Positions 1 to 7,624 of a stretch of DNA of 64,000 bases are shown one piece after another. The translations under genes and the position numbers were made by a program. The notes under the pieces were generated by a model. That model had not been told where the DNA came from and ran no database searches. It was given only the letters and a program-made list of their open reading frames with translations. Positions within the stretch are counted from its first letter, which is position 1. Every line of letters begins with the position of its first letter. This DNA is from Polyangiaceae bacterium (GTDB taxonomy: Bacteria > Myxococcota_A > Polyangia > Polyangiales > Polyangiaceae), in assembly GCA_020633235.1 (NCBI GenBank), contig JACKEA010000010.1, forward strand, positions 255,428-319,427, in the 5' to 3' direction.

Positions 1-706
1 CGCAGTTGGTCTTCAGGTCGCTGCCCGAGATGGCCTTGACCTCACAGCCCGCCGCGATCTTCATCGGCAAGCCGCTGGGGAAGCCGATGAACGCCATCGC
101 GTCGCCGGCAGCAGGCGCAGCGGGAGCAACGGGTGCCGGTTCATAGGGCGGACCAACGGGGCGATCGAGCTGGATGACCACGGCATCCAGGTTTTCGTCT
201 TGGAAGGCGCGCCGGCGGCAGGAGTACACGTTGTCGAGTGGGATCGGCTTCACGCCTTCCCCGGCGAACATTCCGTAGCCGAACACGAAGTGCATGCCGC
301 TGCACGATCGCTCCGGATAGTCCTCGTCCACGCAGTGCGCCGCCGTGAGCACCAGGTCGTCGTCGATCAGCGTGCCCGAGCAGTCGGAGGCCAACGGTTG
401 GTCCACGAACCGCTGGTCGGGGCACACGTTGAAGTGTTCTTGCAGCGTTTCCGCGTGGACGGGCGTCATTGCTCCAGCACACAGCTCCCACTTCGGCAGC
501 CGTGGCTTCAGAAGTGCAACCACGGACTTTTCCGCTCGCTCACGCAGGGTGCCATCCGGGTGTTCGTAGACGTCTTCCCGGTCGTCCTGTCCAAAGATGG
601 ACCGCTGTGCAGCCGTGGACAGTTGCTCGTCGGGGCCGTGGCCGCAGGCAGCCACCACGACCCCGCACAGAGCAAACCAACCACGCCGGTGGGGCGAGGC
701 AGTCAT
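1..706 (-). CDS. Trypsin-like serine protease lipoprotein (partial, 3' end outside window)
   Basis: This is the first 235 codons of a secreted S1-family serine protease; the C-terminal part, including the catalytic Ser, lies beyond the left edge. The ATG at 706 opens a lipoprotein signal peptide ending in VVAAC (Cys21). Residues 109-126 carry the family signature around the catalytic His (LTAAHC, His124), and LDAVVIQLD gives the probable catalytic Asp at 174. Cys pairs around 125-163 fit disulfide formation outside the cytoplasm. It begins 8 nt after the stop of the upstream lipoprotein gene at 715-1545, so the two are probably cotranscribed. Proteolytic activity is inferred, because the GDSGGP region cannot be seen. 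No other reading frame here gives a sensible protein. Confidence 0.88.
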   Translation of the reverse strand, partial: MTASPHRRGWFALCGVVVAACGHGPDEQLSTAAQRSIFGQDDREDVYEHPDGTLRERAEKSVVALLKPRLPKWELCAGAMTPVHAETLQEHFNVCPDQRFVDQPLASDCSGTLIDDDLVLTAAHCVDEDYPERSCSGMHFVFGYGMFAGEGVKPIPLDNVYSCRRRAFQDENLDAVVIQLDRPVGPPYEPAPVAPAAPAAGDAMAFIGFPSGLPMKIAAGCEVKAISGSDLKTNC

Positions 707-714
707 GGGGAACC

Positions 715-1545
715 TCAGATGACGCCGTTGCCGCCCGTGACACGGATGGTGGAGTTGTTCGTGTAACCGAACACGCCCACCAAGTCTGCCCAGCTGTAGG
801 GCGTCGTGGCCGAGTTGCTCCAGAAGTCCACGCCGGTCTTCTGTGTGTCGTTGCACACCAAGAGACAGATCGACTTCTGGTTGTTCGCGTCCGGCGCCAT
901 GCGAACGCTGACCACGATGGACTCGCCCTGCTGGAGGGTAACGGGCGTCGTCAGGTTGACCGGAATCGTCACCTCGGGTCCGGTGGCGCCGCTGTCCGGC
1001 GGCATGTCGATGGTCTCGATGATCGTCGGCGTCGCATCCAGGGTGCTGCTCGTCGTCTTGAAGATGTCGACGGAGTGACCGAGGGAAGGATCACACTTCT
1101 CGGCGGCTACCAGATCGTATGCAATGCTGGTCACCGTGAAGGGATAGGTCGGCGGCGTCAGGATCGTCGCATAGCGGTGGTTGGCCTCGTCCGGCAACAG
1201 CGGGCCGACCAAGTTCTTGCTCGCGCACGCGGTGCCGTAGTTGGTGTTGGCGATGGTCTGCGGCCCGGTGCCGCCGGTGCCGCCGGTGCCTGCCGCGCCC
1301 GCCGCTCCTGCACCACCCGCAACCCCCGCAACGCCACCGCCACCCGCAGCTCCGCCCGTCGAGCCCGCAGCGCCACCGCCGCCCGCGGCACCCCCACTGC
1401 CCGCAGCGCCGCCGGTCGAGTTGCCCCCGGAGCCGCTGGTGCCCGCAGTGCCAGCGCTGCCGCCGGTGTTGCCATCGTTGCTGCTCGAGCTGCACGCAGC
1501 AACGCCAAGCGAGAAACAAACCAGAACAAGCAGTTGTGACTTCAT
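715..1545 (-). CDS. Lipoprotein with Gly/Ala-rich linker and unknown C-terminal domain
   Basis: A 276-residue secreted lipoprotein. Residues 1-18 form the signal peptide with lipobox GVAAC. About 75 residues of Gly/Ala/Ser/Thr low complexity follow, acting as a linker from the membrane anchor. The rest (from about residue 98) is a compact domain with Cys residues and many beta-prone Thr/Val/Ile stretches that I cannot assign to a family. Such anchor-linker-domain proteins are typical of myxobacterial envelopes. It is the first gene of a pair with the trypsin-like protease. Function is unknown; a surface role is inferred from architecture only. Confidence 0.85.
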   Translation of the reverse strand: MKSQLLVLVCFSLGVAACSSSSNDGNTGGSAGTAGTSGSGGNSTGGAAGSGGAAGGGGAAGSTGGAAGGGGVAGVAGGAGAAGAAGTGGTGGTGPQTIANTNYGTACASKNLVGPLLPDEANHRYATILTPPTYPFTVTSIAYDLVAAEKCDPSLGHSVDIFKTTSSTLDATPTIIETIDMPPDSGATGPEVTIPVNLTTPVTLQQGESIVVSVRMAPDANNQKSICLLVCNDTQKTGVDFWSNSATTPYSWADLVGVFGYTNNSTIRVTGGNGVI

Positions 1546-1710
1546 GATCGTGTCTCCAAGCAGATGGGCAGGGCTTCGCGTTCAGTGGATTCGATCTCGT
1601 TCGCGTAGCTGCCAACGAGATGCGCAACACGCCTGCCGTCCGTGCTGGCACGCGCGGCTTAGCGTCCGCGTGCGCACCGAGCTAGCGAAAGCATCGTGTG
1701 AACGCGCTCA

Positions 1711-1780
1711 AATAATGCCGCGTAAGATCAGCAAGCATCCGAGCGGGGATCGTCCGTCGAAATAATGTCGAGTAAGATCA
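1711..1780. promoter_or_regulatory. Imperfect 20-bp direct repeat, possible operator pair
   Basis: AATAATGCCGCGTAAGATCA at 1711-1730 recurs as AATAATGTCGAGTAAGATCA at 1761-1780, with two mismatches and exactly 50 bp start to start, close to five helical turns. The units are AT-richer than their surroundings. They lie about 170-235 bp upstream of the lipoprotein start at 1545, so a regulator binding site or upstream promoter element is possible. This is inference from spacing and composition. Confidence 0.4.
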
Positions 1781-1871
1781 CTCGCCGCGCGCGCATGACG
1801 ACGCCAAGCCGCATGCGTCAGGGAGAATGCGAGACACGACTCGTCGTGCAGCCGCCGACCATGGGCCTGAA

Positions 1872-1900
1872 TGTTGCCGGTCCGCCGCGGAACCTCGCGC
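1872..1900 (+). repeat. Dispersed repeat family copy 1 (degenerate)
   Basis: Reads TGTTGCCGGTCCGCCGCGGA followed by ACCTCGCGC, matching the window-wide core with a 2-bp insertion. It is intergenic, like nearly all copies. Confidence 0.55.
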
Positions 1901-1983
1901 AGAAGAAGCACGTCGCGACCGCGCGCGGAACGCGAAGACTCGCGCCGAGCCAACATCAATCGGCAGAGAACGCCGAACGCTCG

Positions 1984-2472
1984 CTACGCGAAGTTCCAGT
2001 GTGCGGGCAGGTCGCTGCCGCACTCGCCGCATTCGGGCATCTCGAGCTTCAGCAGGTTGATGCCGCCGCACTGAGGGCAGCGACGAAACTCGAAGGAGTG
2101 GGTCAGCTCTGTGGGAGGGCAAAGGCCCGCGTTCACGAGCGCCGGGCGCACCGCGTCCCAGCAACTGGCCTCGGGGCAGTACCCCGTCGACTGATTGGTG
2201 ACGCTCACGACGGCAACGCCCTGCGCGGAAACCTCCAACACCAACTCGCCCGCGCCCTGTACGCGCGCCCCTTGGGCGCACGCAACGTGCTCCGTTCGCC
2301 GATCGGACAGCCAGAGCCTCCCCTGCGAGTCGACGACGTACGTCAGCTCATGCTCCCCGTCCGCCAGCCAATCGCGAATGTTGTCAGCGCTCTGGGGCTG
2401 CAGGCGGTCGATCGGCGCGCTTGCCATCTTCCCGATCTCCGCCGGCCCGACGTACTCGTACTCGCGCTTCAT
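1984..2472 (-). CDS. Hypothetical protein with C-terminal zinc ribbon
   Basis: A 162-residue cytoplasmic protein. I chose the ATG at 2472 (MKREYEYVG) over an upstream TTG, because it follows the previous gene's stop (2480-2482) by 7 nt. The C-terminus has two CxxC knuckles, CPQC then CGEC, about 17 residues apart, forming a probable rubredoxin-like zinc ribbon. An earlier C-x4-C pair (CPEASC) may belong to the same fold. The N-terminal 100 residues are not recognised. It is the last gene of a probable operon with the DUF4262-like gene. No enzymatic motif is visible. Confidence 0.78.
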   Translation of the reverse strand: MKREYEYVGPAEIGKMASAPIDRLQPQSADNIRDWLADGEHELTYVVDSQGRLWLSDRRTEHVACAQGARVQGAGELVLEVSAQGVAVVSVTNQSTGYCPEASCWDAVRPALVNAGLCPPTELTHSFEFRRCPQCGGINLLKLEMPECGECGSDLPAHWNFA

Positions 2473-2479
2473 GTAGCCA

Positions 2480-2941
2480 TCATACCGCCGCAAGGTCGAG
2501 CCGAGGTTGCGCGGCGGCGACGAGCGGATCGCACTTCACGACGTTGGGGAGCACCCCGTCGCGATCGGGCCAGAAGATCTGAACTGCGCGCAGCGCGTCC
2601 GGGCGCCCCACGAGGCGGTAGTATCCCATCGCATAGCCGAAGTACGTTTCGAGCTGCGACGGGTGCACCGGCCGGATCAGGAGCGGAAGATCGCCGAGTA
2701 GATCGGGATGCACGCCGGTCTTCTCGAAGCTCTCGTGCTTGCGAATGCGATGGATGAGGGAGCTGACGACGGAGTGTGCCGTTCGCGCGGGCAACCCGAA
2801 GACAATCAGCTCCGGGTGGTTCCAGCTGCTCACCAGACCGATGGTGTACAGGAGCTCTGGCGCACGCTCGGACTCTGGTACCGCAATCGCGTGCCAGCCG
2901 TGCTCTTCCACGGAGCGCCGGATGTCCTCGTCTTCGCTCAT
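2480..2941 (-). CDS. DUF4262-like protein
   Basis: A 153-residue soluble protein resembling the DUF4262 family, whose members share an N-terminal segment with the pattern 'HGW ... YTIGL ... PEL..FGL'. Here HGWHAIAV, LLYTIGLVSSWNHPELIVFGLP and a C-terminal DRDGVLP match that pattern. The start is taken at ATG 2941 (MSEDEDIRRS), which is where family members usually begin; an upstream GTG-type start would add only Arg-rich sequence. It is followed 7 nt later by the zinc-ribbon gene. The biochemical role of the family is not established. Confidence 0.82.
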   Translation of the reverse strand: MSEDEDIRRSVEEHGWHAIAVPESERAPELLYTIGLVSSWNHPELIVFGLPARTAHSVVSSLIHRIRKHESFEKTGVHPDLLGDLPLLIRPVHPSQLETYFGYAMGYYRLVGRPDALRAVQIFWPDRDGVLPNVVKCDPLVAAAQPRLDLAAV

Positions 2942-3057
2942 GATCCGATAGGGGTGACAGCGCGCACGTCGCCCTTGCACTTATGGCACACGCCGCCGCG
3001 AGGATTCTATCTGGTCGCGATGCGAAATCGCCATCGACTCCCGAAGCATCCCATCGC

Positions 3058-3498
3058 TCACTTGCGAGAGCTCGAGAAGAGCCGCGAAACGCCGTCGACG
3101 ATGCGTGCGAGCATTCCCATCGGGAGGTTGGACTCGGCGACGTCCATGGCAACGTGATCGACGCGGCCGGAATGTCGAACGCCACGTCTCCACAAGATGA
3201 GCTCGTACACGCCCGCGGCAGCCAGCAAACACGCTCCAAAGCCGCAGAAGCCGAGCAGTAGTGCAGCGGCGGTGCCGACATCCTCCATGCCGATTGCGAA
3301 CTTCAGCCCCAAGACCACCAACGTGACACCCACGCCGGTCAATCCCAGAGAGAGCGCGTGTGACTCCGAGCGCTTCCGATCGGCCGTCAGGTCAGGCAGC
3401 GCGCAGCTGGAGCAGACGAGGGTTCCCGACGAATCGAACTGGACCGCGCTGCTGGGAACCGCGCGCGCACATTTGGGACAAGTCACTACCCCCGACAT
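3058..3498 (-). CDS. Small membrane protein with N-terminal zinc ribbon
   Basis: A 146-residue protein starting at ATG 3498 (MSGVVTCPKCARAV). Two CxxC motifs (CPKC at about 7-10, CSSC at about 30-33) form a short zinc ribbon, followed by two hydrophobic segments at about 50-72 and 76-98 that should span the membrane. The C-terminus is cytoplasmic or periplasmic and featureless. Such zinc-ribbon/two-helix proteins are common in large bacterial genomes, but none has a defined role I can point to. An upstream in-frame start would add 17 Arg-rich residues and is unlikely. Confidence 0.75.
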   Translation of the reverse strand: MSGVVTCPKCARAVPSSAVQFDSSGTLVCSSCALPDLTADRKRSESHALSLGLTGVGVTLVVLGLKFAIGMEDVGTAAALLLGFCGFGACLLAAAGVYELILWRRGVRHSGRVDHVAMDVAESNLPMGMLARIVDGVSRLFSSSRK

Positions 3499-3657
3499 GA
3501 CAGCTCTTGCCGTCCTTTCCGGCCGTCGCCGGCACGCATGATACCTCATTCCTCCAGCTAGGAGAGCCGGCGGCGCAACAGGACCAGGTCAGCGTTGGTG
3601 AGCCCGCTCCGGAGGGAACACAATGAGCGAGGCTCGATGGCTGTTCCGTGCCCAAGC

Positions 3658-4353
3658 CTACCCAAGAGGACGTGTTCCGCGGCGTCCTCGGTCCAACGGC
3701 GATCGAGCTGGTTCGGAGAACGGCGGTTCGTCGTACACGCGCGGATCGAGCTCGAGCTCGGCCGCCAACTCGCGAAGATGCCCTCGCGCCCGCGACAGCG
3801 GGTGATCCGGGAACAGCTCGTCCCAGCGTTCGTCGTCCGCGCGGTTCCTGAGCAAAGAAGAGAACGGTGTCTCTGGGCGATAGGGATCAGACGCCCAGCC
3901 CTGCATCACGCCCTCGTCGTCCGGCGCGAACTTCTCGCCCGCGCCCATGAGCTTGTTCAGGACGATGGTCTCGCGAATGCCGGTCATCCCCGTCTCCACG
4001 CACTGCACGCGCACCACCAAGCTCGCCTCGCGAAACGGAAGAGTGATGCCCGCAAGATAGACGCGACCCCGCTCTTGGCCTGGGATTCCCAGCTTGAAGA
4101 GCGTGCGCACCGCCGGCAGCTTGGCGATCTCGAGCACGTCTACGAAAACGAGACCCCCTTGGTCCCCCAGCGCCGCGCGATAGCGATCGCGTAGCGCCTC
4201 GAGGTCCGTCATCGACGGAATGTCCGGCATCACGTGGAACACGTTGAGCATCAGGCTCTCGCCGCGCTCGTTGTGCCAGGTGACGGCATCGTCCTCGCGA
4301 GCTGCTTCGCTCCACCCGTCCAGCGGCAGCTCGATCGAATCGAGATCAATCAC
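3658..4353 (-). CDS. Hypothetical protein, 231 aa
   Basis: A soluble 231-residue protein with a GTG start at 4353. Its N-terminal 160 residues show balanced hydrophobic patterning (LMLNVFHVMPDIPS, VYLAGITLPFREASLVVRVQCVE, IRETIVLNKLM), which suggests a folded alpha/beta domain. The tail after about residue 205 is Arg/Pro-rich. No family recognised. It follows the gene at 4366-5010 by 12 nt and is probably cotranscribed. Codon-position GC bias is strong in this frame, supporting it as the real one. Confidence 0.75.
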   Translation of the reverse strand: MIDLDSIELPLDGWSEAAREDDAVTWHNERGESLMLNVFHVMPDIPSMTDLEALRDRYRAALGDQGGLVFVDVLEIAKLPAVRTLFKLGIPGQERGRVYLAGITLPFREASLVVRVQCVETGMTGIRETIVLNKLMGAGEKFAPDDEGVMQGWASDPYRPETPFSSLLRNRADDERWDELFPDHPLSRARGHLRELAAELELDPRVYDEPPFSEPARSPLDRGRRGTRPLG

Positions 4354-4365
4354 GACGAACAGGTA

Positions 4366-5010
4366 TCACGAGCTACGCCCCGGCGGGCCCAGCACTCGAA
4401 CCGCCTTTGCAACCACGAAGATCGAAGGTCCGTCAGCGCCTTGGCCATGACTCGTCACGATGCAGAAAGCCTTGGACTCGGGCGAAACGGACAGCCCGTG
4501 GAGCTCGACTTCCTCCAGAGACGCGAGTCGGAACAGCGGTGAGCTCAGGTCCAGGTCGTCTTCGAGCCCTACCATGGTGGACACACCCTCGAACCGAACG
4601 TGGAAGGGGTTTGGCGTGCAGTACTCGCAGCAATCCCCAATCCAGAGCTGAAGCATAGCGGGCGAGTGCTCCTCGACCATGGCGTCACCGAACCCGCCGT
4701 TCACCACGTCGAAGTCCGGCCAATGAGTCCCCGCCGGCTGCCGTGAGCGAAACGGGCGGATGACCCGAACCTGGAAGTCCGGTGCATGCCCGTCGAGCTC
4801 GACGAACACCGGCTCGCCTTCGACGAAATCCTGCACGCCGTCCACGTTCTCATTCGCGCCGAACACGAACGGACCAAAGTGCGGGGACCGAACCTCGCCC
4901 TCGCCCCGCTCCGCCGACCAACTGTGAATCACCCACGCCACGGGTCCACCCTGAGCCAGGATACCCGCAAGGCTCGATGGTTCCAGCACCGCCGTGCACT
5001 TCCACTTCAT
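4366..5010 (-). CDS. Hypothetical protein, 214 aa
   Basis: A soluble protein, no family recognised. I chose ATG 5010 (MKWKCTAVLE); the longer frame would run into the repeat at 5022-5098 and read as Arg/Pro-rich junk. The N-terminal part (WVIHSWSAERGEGEVRSP, ENVDGVQDFVEGEPVFVEL) resembles small OB or cold-shock-like folds, in which a basic-aromatic strand is followed by 'F...GDxVxF', but the match is weak. The second half has CEYC at about residue 134. A dispersed repeat begins only 12 nt upstream of the start, so its leader RNA contains that repeat. Confidence 0.72.
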   Translation of the reverse strand: MKWKCTAVLEPSSLAGILAQGGPVAWVIHSWSAERGEGEVRSPHFGPFVFGANENVDGVQDFVEGEPVFVELDGHAPDFQVRVIRPFRSRQPAGTHWPDFDVVNGGFGDAMVEEHSPAMLQLWIGDCCEYCTPNPFHVRFEGVSTMVGLEDDLDLSSPLFRLASLEEVELHGLSVSPESKAFCIVTSHGQGADGPSIFVVAKAVRVLGPPGRSS

Positions 5011-5021
5011 TGTGCGCTGGC

Positions 5022-5098
5022 TGTTGGTCCGCCGCGGAACCTCGCTGCGGAACCCCACCCCTCCGGGTATCGCGAAGCGCGTTCGAAGGAGGACGACC
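5022..5098 (+). repeat. Dispersed repeat copy 2 fused to 44-bp module copy 1
   Basis: TGTTGGTCCGCCGCGGAACC at 5022-5041 is a full core copy. It is followed by the 44-bp module at 5049-5092 (GGAACCCCACCCC ... GTTCGAAGGAGG). The module recurs at 11723-11766 and, inverted, at 60851-60894. The element fills the space between two minus-strand genes (5010 and 5110) and would be transcribed into the leader of the downstream gene. Confidence 0.8.
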
Positions 5099-5109
5099 TC
5101 GCGACCCGT

Positions 5110-5718
5110 TCAGTGCGACGCGGAGCCCTGGGCGTGGAGCTCTTTGCAGCGCTTCGCCTCGGCGACGTATCGCGGGGAGGGCGTACAAGCCCGATTCCCC
5201 GCGCTGGTGCAGTCCGCGGCAATCTTTCGGTCGAGGCAGCTCTCCATGGCTCGCGCGAACTTGATGAAGCAGTCGAGCTCGGGGGCCGGCGCCACACCTT
5301 GTGCGCCCAGACCGTCCCACACGCAGTCGAACTGCACGCGTCGCGCCCGGCGCTCTGACTCGGGCGCCTGCTGCCCCCACGCTTTGAGGTAGAACTCGTC
5401 GCTCCAAGCGACTGCGCGCTTCCACGTTGCCTCCCGGTCGGCGTCGACCGGCGCGGGCTCGACGTTGGCGGTGTCTTTCGCGGTGTGGTTCGGAGTCGTT
5501 TCCGCGTCGCTAGCGGCTGCGAGCCCACCCTCGCCCTCGCCTTCCTCCGCGCGTGGGGCCGGAGCATGCTGCGCGACACCGTGGGCCGCCGGAACCTCCG
5601 GTTCGCGCGGCCCGCCGCAAGCGCCCGAGACCACGAGCATGCCAAGAATCGTGGGAGCCCACCAAGTGTGTCGGCCCGGAACCGGCGGCTGCCAGTCCGT
5701 CTCGAAGTCATCCAACAT
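5110..5718 (-). CDS. Membrane-anchored hypothetical protein, Cys-containing
   Basis: A 202-residue protein from ATG 5718 (MLDDFETDW). Residues about 18-33 are hydrophobic and end in VVSGACGG, which looks like a lipobox but sits behind an unusually long polar N-terminus; it may instead be an anchor helix. An acidic, Pro/Ala/Glu-rich spacer (about 35-95) precedes a folded C-terminal domain with six or more Cys (FDCVW, LDCFIKF, SCLDRKIAADC, RACTP), suggesting disulfides in the periplasm. Family not recognised. The 44-bp repeat module lies directly downstream of its stop. Confidence 0.72.
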   Translation of the reverse strand: MLDDFETDWQPPVPGRHTWWAPTILGMLVVSGACGGPREPEVPAAHGVAQHAPAPRAEEGEGEGGLAAASDAETTPNHTAKDTANVEPAPVDADREATWKRAVAWSDEFYLKAWGQQAPESERRARRVQFDCVWDGLGAQGVAPAPELDCFIKFARAMESCLDRKIAADCTSAGNRACTPSPRYVAEAKRCKELHAQGSASH

Positions 5719-5894
5719 CGGGGTTCGCAAAGTTTCGTGAGAATTGGCTTCCGCGGCAAGAGGCAGAGTCCGGCTTCATCCGCAGCGCTCCGGAACGTGG
5801 AGCTCGAGCTGAACGCGTCTGCCATCGGCCGCTTCGATCTCCGTCGTACGAGCCGCGTGATCCGTCACCTCTGCAACGCAGCGATGCCATGTCC

Positions 5895-6395
5895 TCAATC
5901 TTCGCGTGCCAGGCTTTCCGCATGAGTCGGAGGCAAAACGGCAACCGTGGACGCGAACAGCTCGTCCGCAAACTTCCGCAACGGGCGGGGCGGCAGCGGC
6001 TCGTCCGGGTAGAAGAGTGTTGCCACCGAGATCTCGACCAGCGCGCCGGTCGGATGGTTCACGAAATAGCTGACGATGCGTCGGACGCCGTCGGTCCACT
6101 CGAATCCGCGTGCGACCATTCCGGCAATCGATCCGACAAACCGGTCTGGATGTCCTTGGCGAACGCGACGAGCCATCAACCTCTCAGCGGCATCTGCGTC
6201 GCTTTCGGTCTCGGTCGCCACCACCCACATGTCGACGGATACCGGTACGGAGCAGGAGTCGTCTCCATAGCGTTCAATGTCCCCAGACAACGCGAAGCTG
6301 CGTCCAACCGGAACCGTCACCGGGCGCCAGTCCGGTGGCAGGTGAAGGTCAAACAGCGCTTCCGGGTCGATGTCAGCGGTCACGTGACGCTTCAT
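5895..6395 (-). CDS. Hypothetical protein, 166 aa
   Basis: A soluble protein read from ATG 6395 (MKRHVTADIDPEALFDLHLPPDW); GTG 6407 is an alternative. It overlaps the end of the upstream gene (stop at 6373) by about 23 nt, implying translational coupling. The pattern of alternating strands (DMWVVATET, GALVEISVATLFYP) with a basic helix (ERLMARRVRQGH) suggests a small alpha/beta fold resembling secretion-associated or antitoxin-like small proteins, but no family can be named with confidence. Confidence 0.7.
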   Translation of the reverse strand: MKRHVTADIDPEALFDLHLPPDWRPVTVPVGRSFALSGDIERYGDDSCSVPVSVDMWVVATETESDADAAERLMARRVRQGHPDRFVGSIAGMVARGFEWTDGVRRIVSYFVNHPTGALVEISVATLFYPDEPLPPRPLRKFADELFASTVAVLPPTHAESLARED

Positions 6396-6702
6396 CAGGG
6401 TACGCACACGCGTACCAACGATCCAGCAGTTGGCCGTAGCGGCAAGCGAGAGCCGTTGCTTCCCCGGAGGGTGCTACGGCCCCGGCCTCCAAAGCCCCGA
6501 AGGCTTCCGCGATTCCTTGGAGCTCTGTTGGGTCGAGGCGGACGATGAAGTAGTCGTGTAGGGCGTCTACGGCGTGGCGGGGAGGCTTCGGAACCGGCGT
6601 TCCTTCGAGGACGCGGGCCACTGCCGCAGCGAGCGATTCGTCGACCTGTGCCAGGGCGCGGCGAGCCTCTTCGAGCTCCGCGCGAGAAAATATCGCGCTC
6701 AT
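6373..6702 (-). CDS. Small hypothetical protein, 109 aa
   Basis: Begins with MSAIFSRAELEEARRALAQ at ATG 6702, whose TCAT junction overlaps the stop of the upstream lipoprotein gene (ATGA coupling). The N-terminal half is a long amphipathic Ala/Glu/Arg-rich helix; the remainder is mixed, with aromatic residues near the end (LLDRWYACAYPDE). It is not recognised. The tight overlap on both sides (6699-6702 and 6373-6395) supports it as a real cistron of a three-gene unit with 6699-7256 and 5895-6395. Confidence 0.65.
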   Translation of the reverse strand: MSAIFSRAELEEARRALAQVDESLAAAVARVLEGTPVPKPPRHAVDALHDYFIVRLDPTELQGIAEAFGALEAGAVAPSGEATALACRYGQLLDRWYACAYPDEASRDR

Positions 6703-7256
6703 CCCTTGCAGTGTGGCGCGCCGAGATCGACCGTGAGGTCCGAGCAGCTCGTGATCTCGAAGGTCGTGCCGGCTTTGGGCCCGGTCGTGCAGGTGCACAC
6801 GACGGTGGGCGAGGTCTTGGCGGCGCAGTCCACGCCCCACGCGGCGCAGTCGACGCTACAGCGTTGGTAGTACGGCGGTGCCCCGGGCGGCGCACCGCCA
6901 AAGCCCTGGCCGCATTCCTCGGTGCCCTTCGGAATCTCGCACGCGTCCAGGGCGGCAAACTCCTGAGCGCAGACCTGTTGTCGGTTCTGCGCGCAGTCCG
7001 TGATCTTGTCGGCGAAGCACACCATGATGCCGTCGAAGGCGGCGCCGCAGCCCTTGGAAGCGGCCTCCGCGCGTGCCTGGTTCATGTCACTGGGACATTT
7101 GTCCGCGGGCGCGCTGCTGCACGAGAGCCCGACGAGGTTGTCGCAGGCGGCTTGGATGAGCTTCGCGGGATCCGCTGGCTGTTCGCTGGTGGACGACCCA
7201 CCGCAGGCCCCGGCAGCCAGGGCCGCTGCCAGCAAGAGTCCTCTCAGGGCTCGCAT
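6699..7256 (-). CDS. Cys-rich lipoprotein, paralogue of the protein at 42350-42910
   Basis: A 185-residue lipoprotein with signal peptide and lipobox LAAGAC (Cys18). The mature part has about 17 Cys, including CAAWGVDCAAK and a C-terminal block CTCTTGP.AGT.FEI..C that closely matches CTCTDGP.KDT.FTI..C in the protein at 42350-42910. It is therefore one member of a small Cys-rich secreted family in this genome. The many Cys suggest a disulfide-stabilised surface domain. It is first in a three-gene minus-strand unit. Function unknown. Confidence 0.82.
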   Translation of the reverse strand: MRALRGLLLAAALAAGACGGSSTSEQPADPAKLIQAACDNLVGLSCSSAPADKCPSDMNQARAEAASKGCGAAFDGIMVCFADKITDCAQNRQQVCAQEFAALDACEIPKGTEECGQGFGGAPPGAPPYYQRCSVDCAAWGVDCAAKTSPTVVCTCTTGPKAGTTFEITSCSDLTVDLGAPHCKG

Positions 7257-7624
7257 CGCTCACCTCCCAGCCAAGCTTAGCCCACTATTGAAGGCGTGCG
7301 GCCCAGCGCCAGGCACATCCGTCACCGGTGGCGTGGAGGTGCATTGTCCGGACATTTCAGACCGCTCACTCGAGTGAAAGGCGAGCGAGGTCCGTCATAT
7401 GGACGTCGCTGCGGGCGCCCGGGCGCGACGGTGCGGGCCGTGGCTCGCGGCGGACCAACCCCCAAATGCCCCGGTCCGGGAACCCTCGTGGCACGGCTGC
7501 TGTCGCTGGATGGGTGGTCTCGGAGCGCGAAACCGTTCCCAAACTCGCCGATCCCGCATCTAGGGACGACGCCGGCGAGCTTCCGATCTACGGTCGGGAC
7601 AGTTTCTGGGACCTTTCGGGCTCG
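7257..7624. other. 368-bp divergent region upstream of the ECF sigma gene
   Basis: Lies between the divergent starts at 7256 (minus) and 7625 (plus), so it should hold promoters for both. It contains two opposed degenerate copies of the dispersed repeat (7401-7418 and, inverted, 7444-7459). An in-frame N-terminal extension of the sigma factor is open through most of this region (from GTG 7328), but its composition is Arg/Gly/Pro-rich and unlike the sigma factor. I see no second gene. Confidence 0.5.
7401..7459. repeat. Dispersed repeat copy 3, inverted pair
   Basis: GGACGTCGCTGCGGGCGC (7401-7418) is a variant of the TGTCGCTGCGGCGCGG form. CTCGCGGCGGACCAAC (7444-7459) is the reverse complement of GTTGGTCCGCCGCGAG. 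Comparable opposed pairs occur at 42272-42342 and 57253-57321. Confidence 0.6.

Larger units (their letters stand above)
1546..1983. other. Intergenic region of 438 bp with two kinds of repeat
   Basis: No convincing gene. It holds a 20-bp direct repeat (1711-1730 and 1761-1780) upstream of the lipoprotein gene, and one degenerate copy of the dispersed GTTGGTCCGCCGCGGAA family (about 1872-1900). A possible 83-residue minus-strand frame at 1708-1959 is Arg-rich without recognisable features, and I reject it. Confidence 0.6.

Noticed and set aside
200..1539. Several plus-strand frames over the first two genes
   Set aside because: They lie antisense to a clear trypsin-like domain and a clear lipoprotein, and their composition is that of antisense GC-rich DNA.
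1708..1959. 83-residue minus-strand frame in the first large intergenic region
   Set aside because: Arg-rich, includes repeat DNA, no homology or topology I recognise.
5049..5092. Possible tRNA-like element in the 44-bp module (GCGTTCGAAGG resembles a T-arm)
   Set aside because: No acceptor stem, anticodon arm or CCA-proximal pairing can be drawn around it.
7328..7624. N-terminal extension of the ECF sigma factor from GTG 7328
   Set aside because: The extension spans repeat copies and reads as Arg/Gly/Pro-rich sequence with no sigma domain; ATG 7625 gives the usual N-terminus. A shorter extension cannot be fully excluded.
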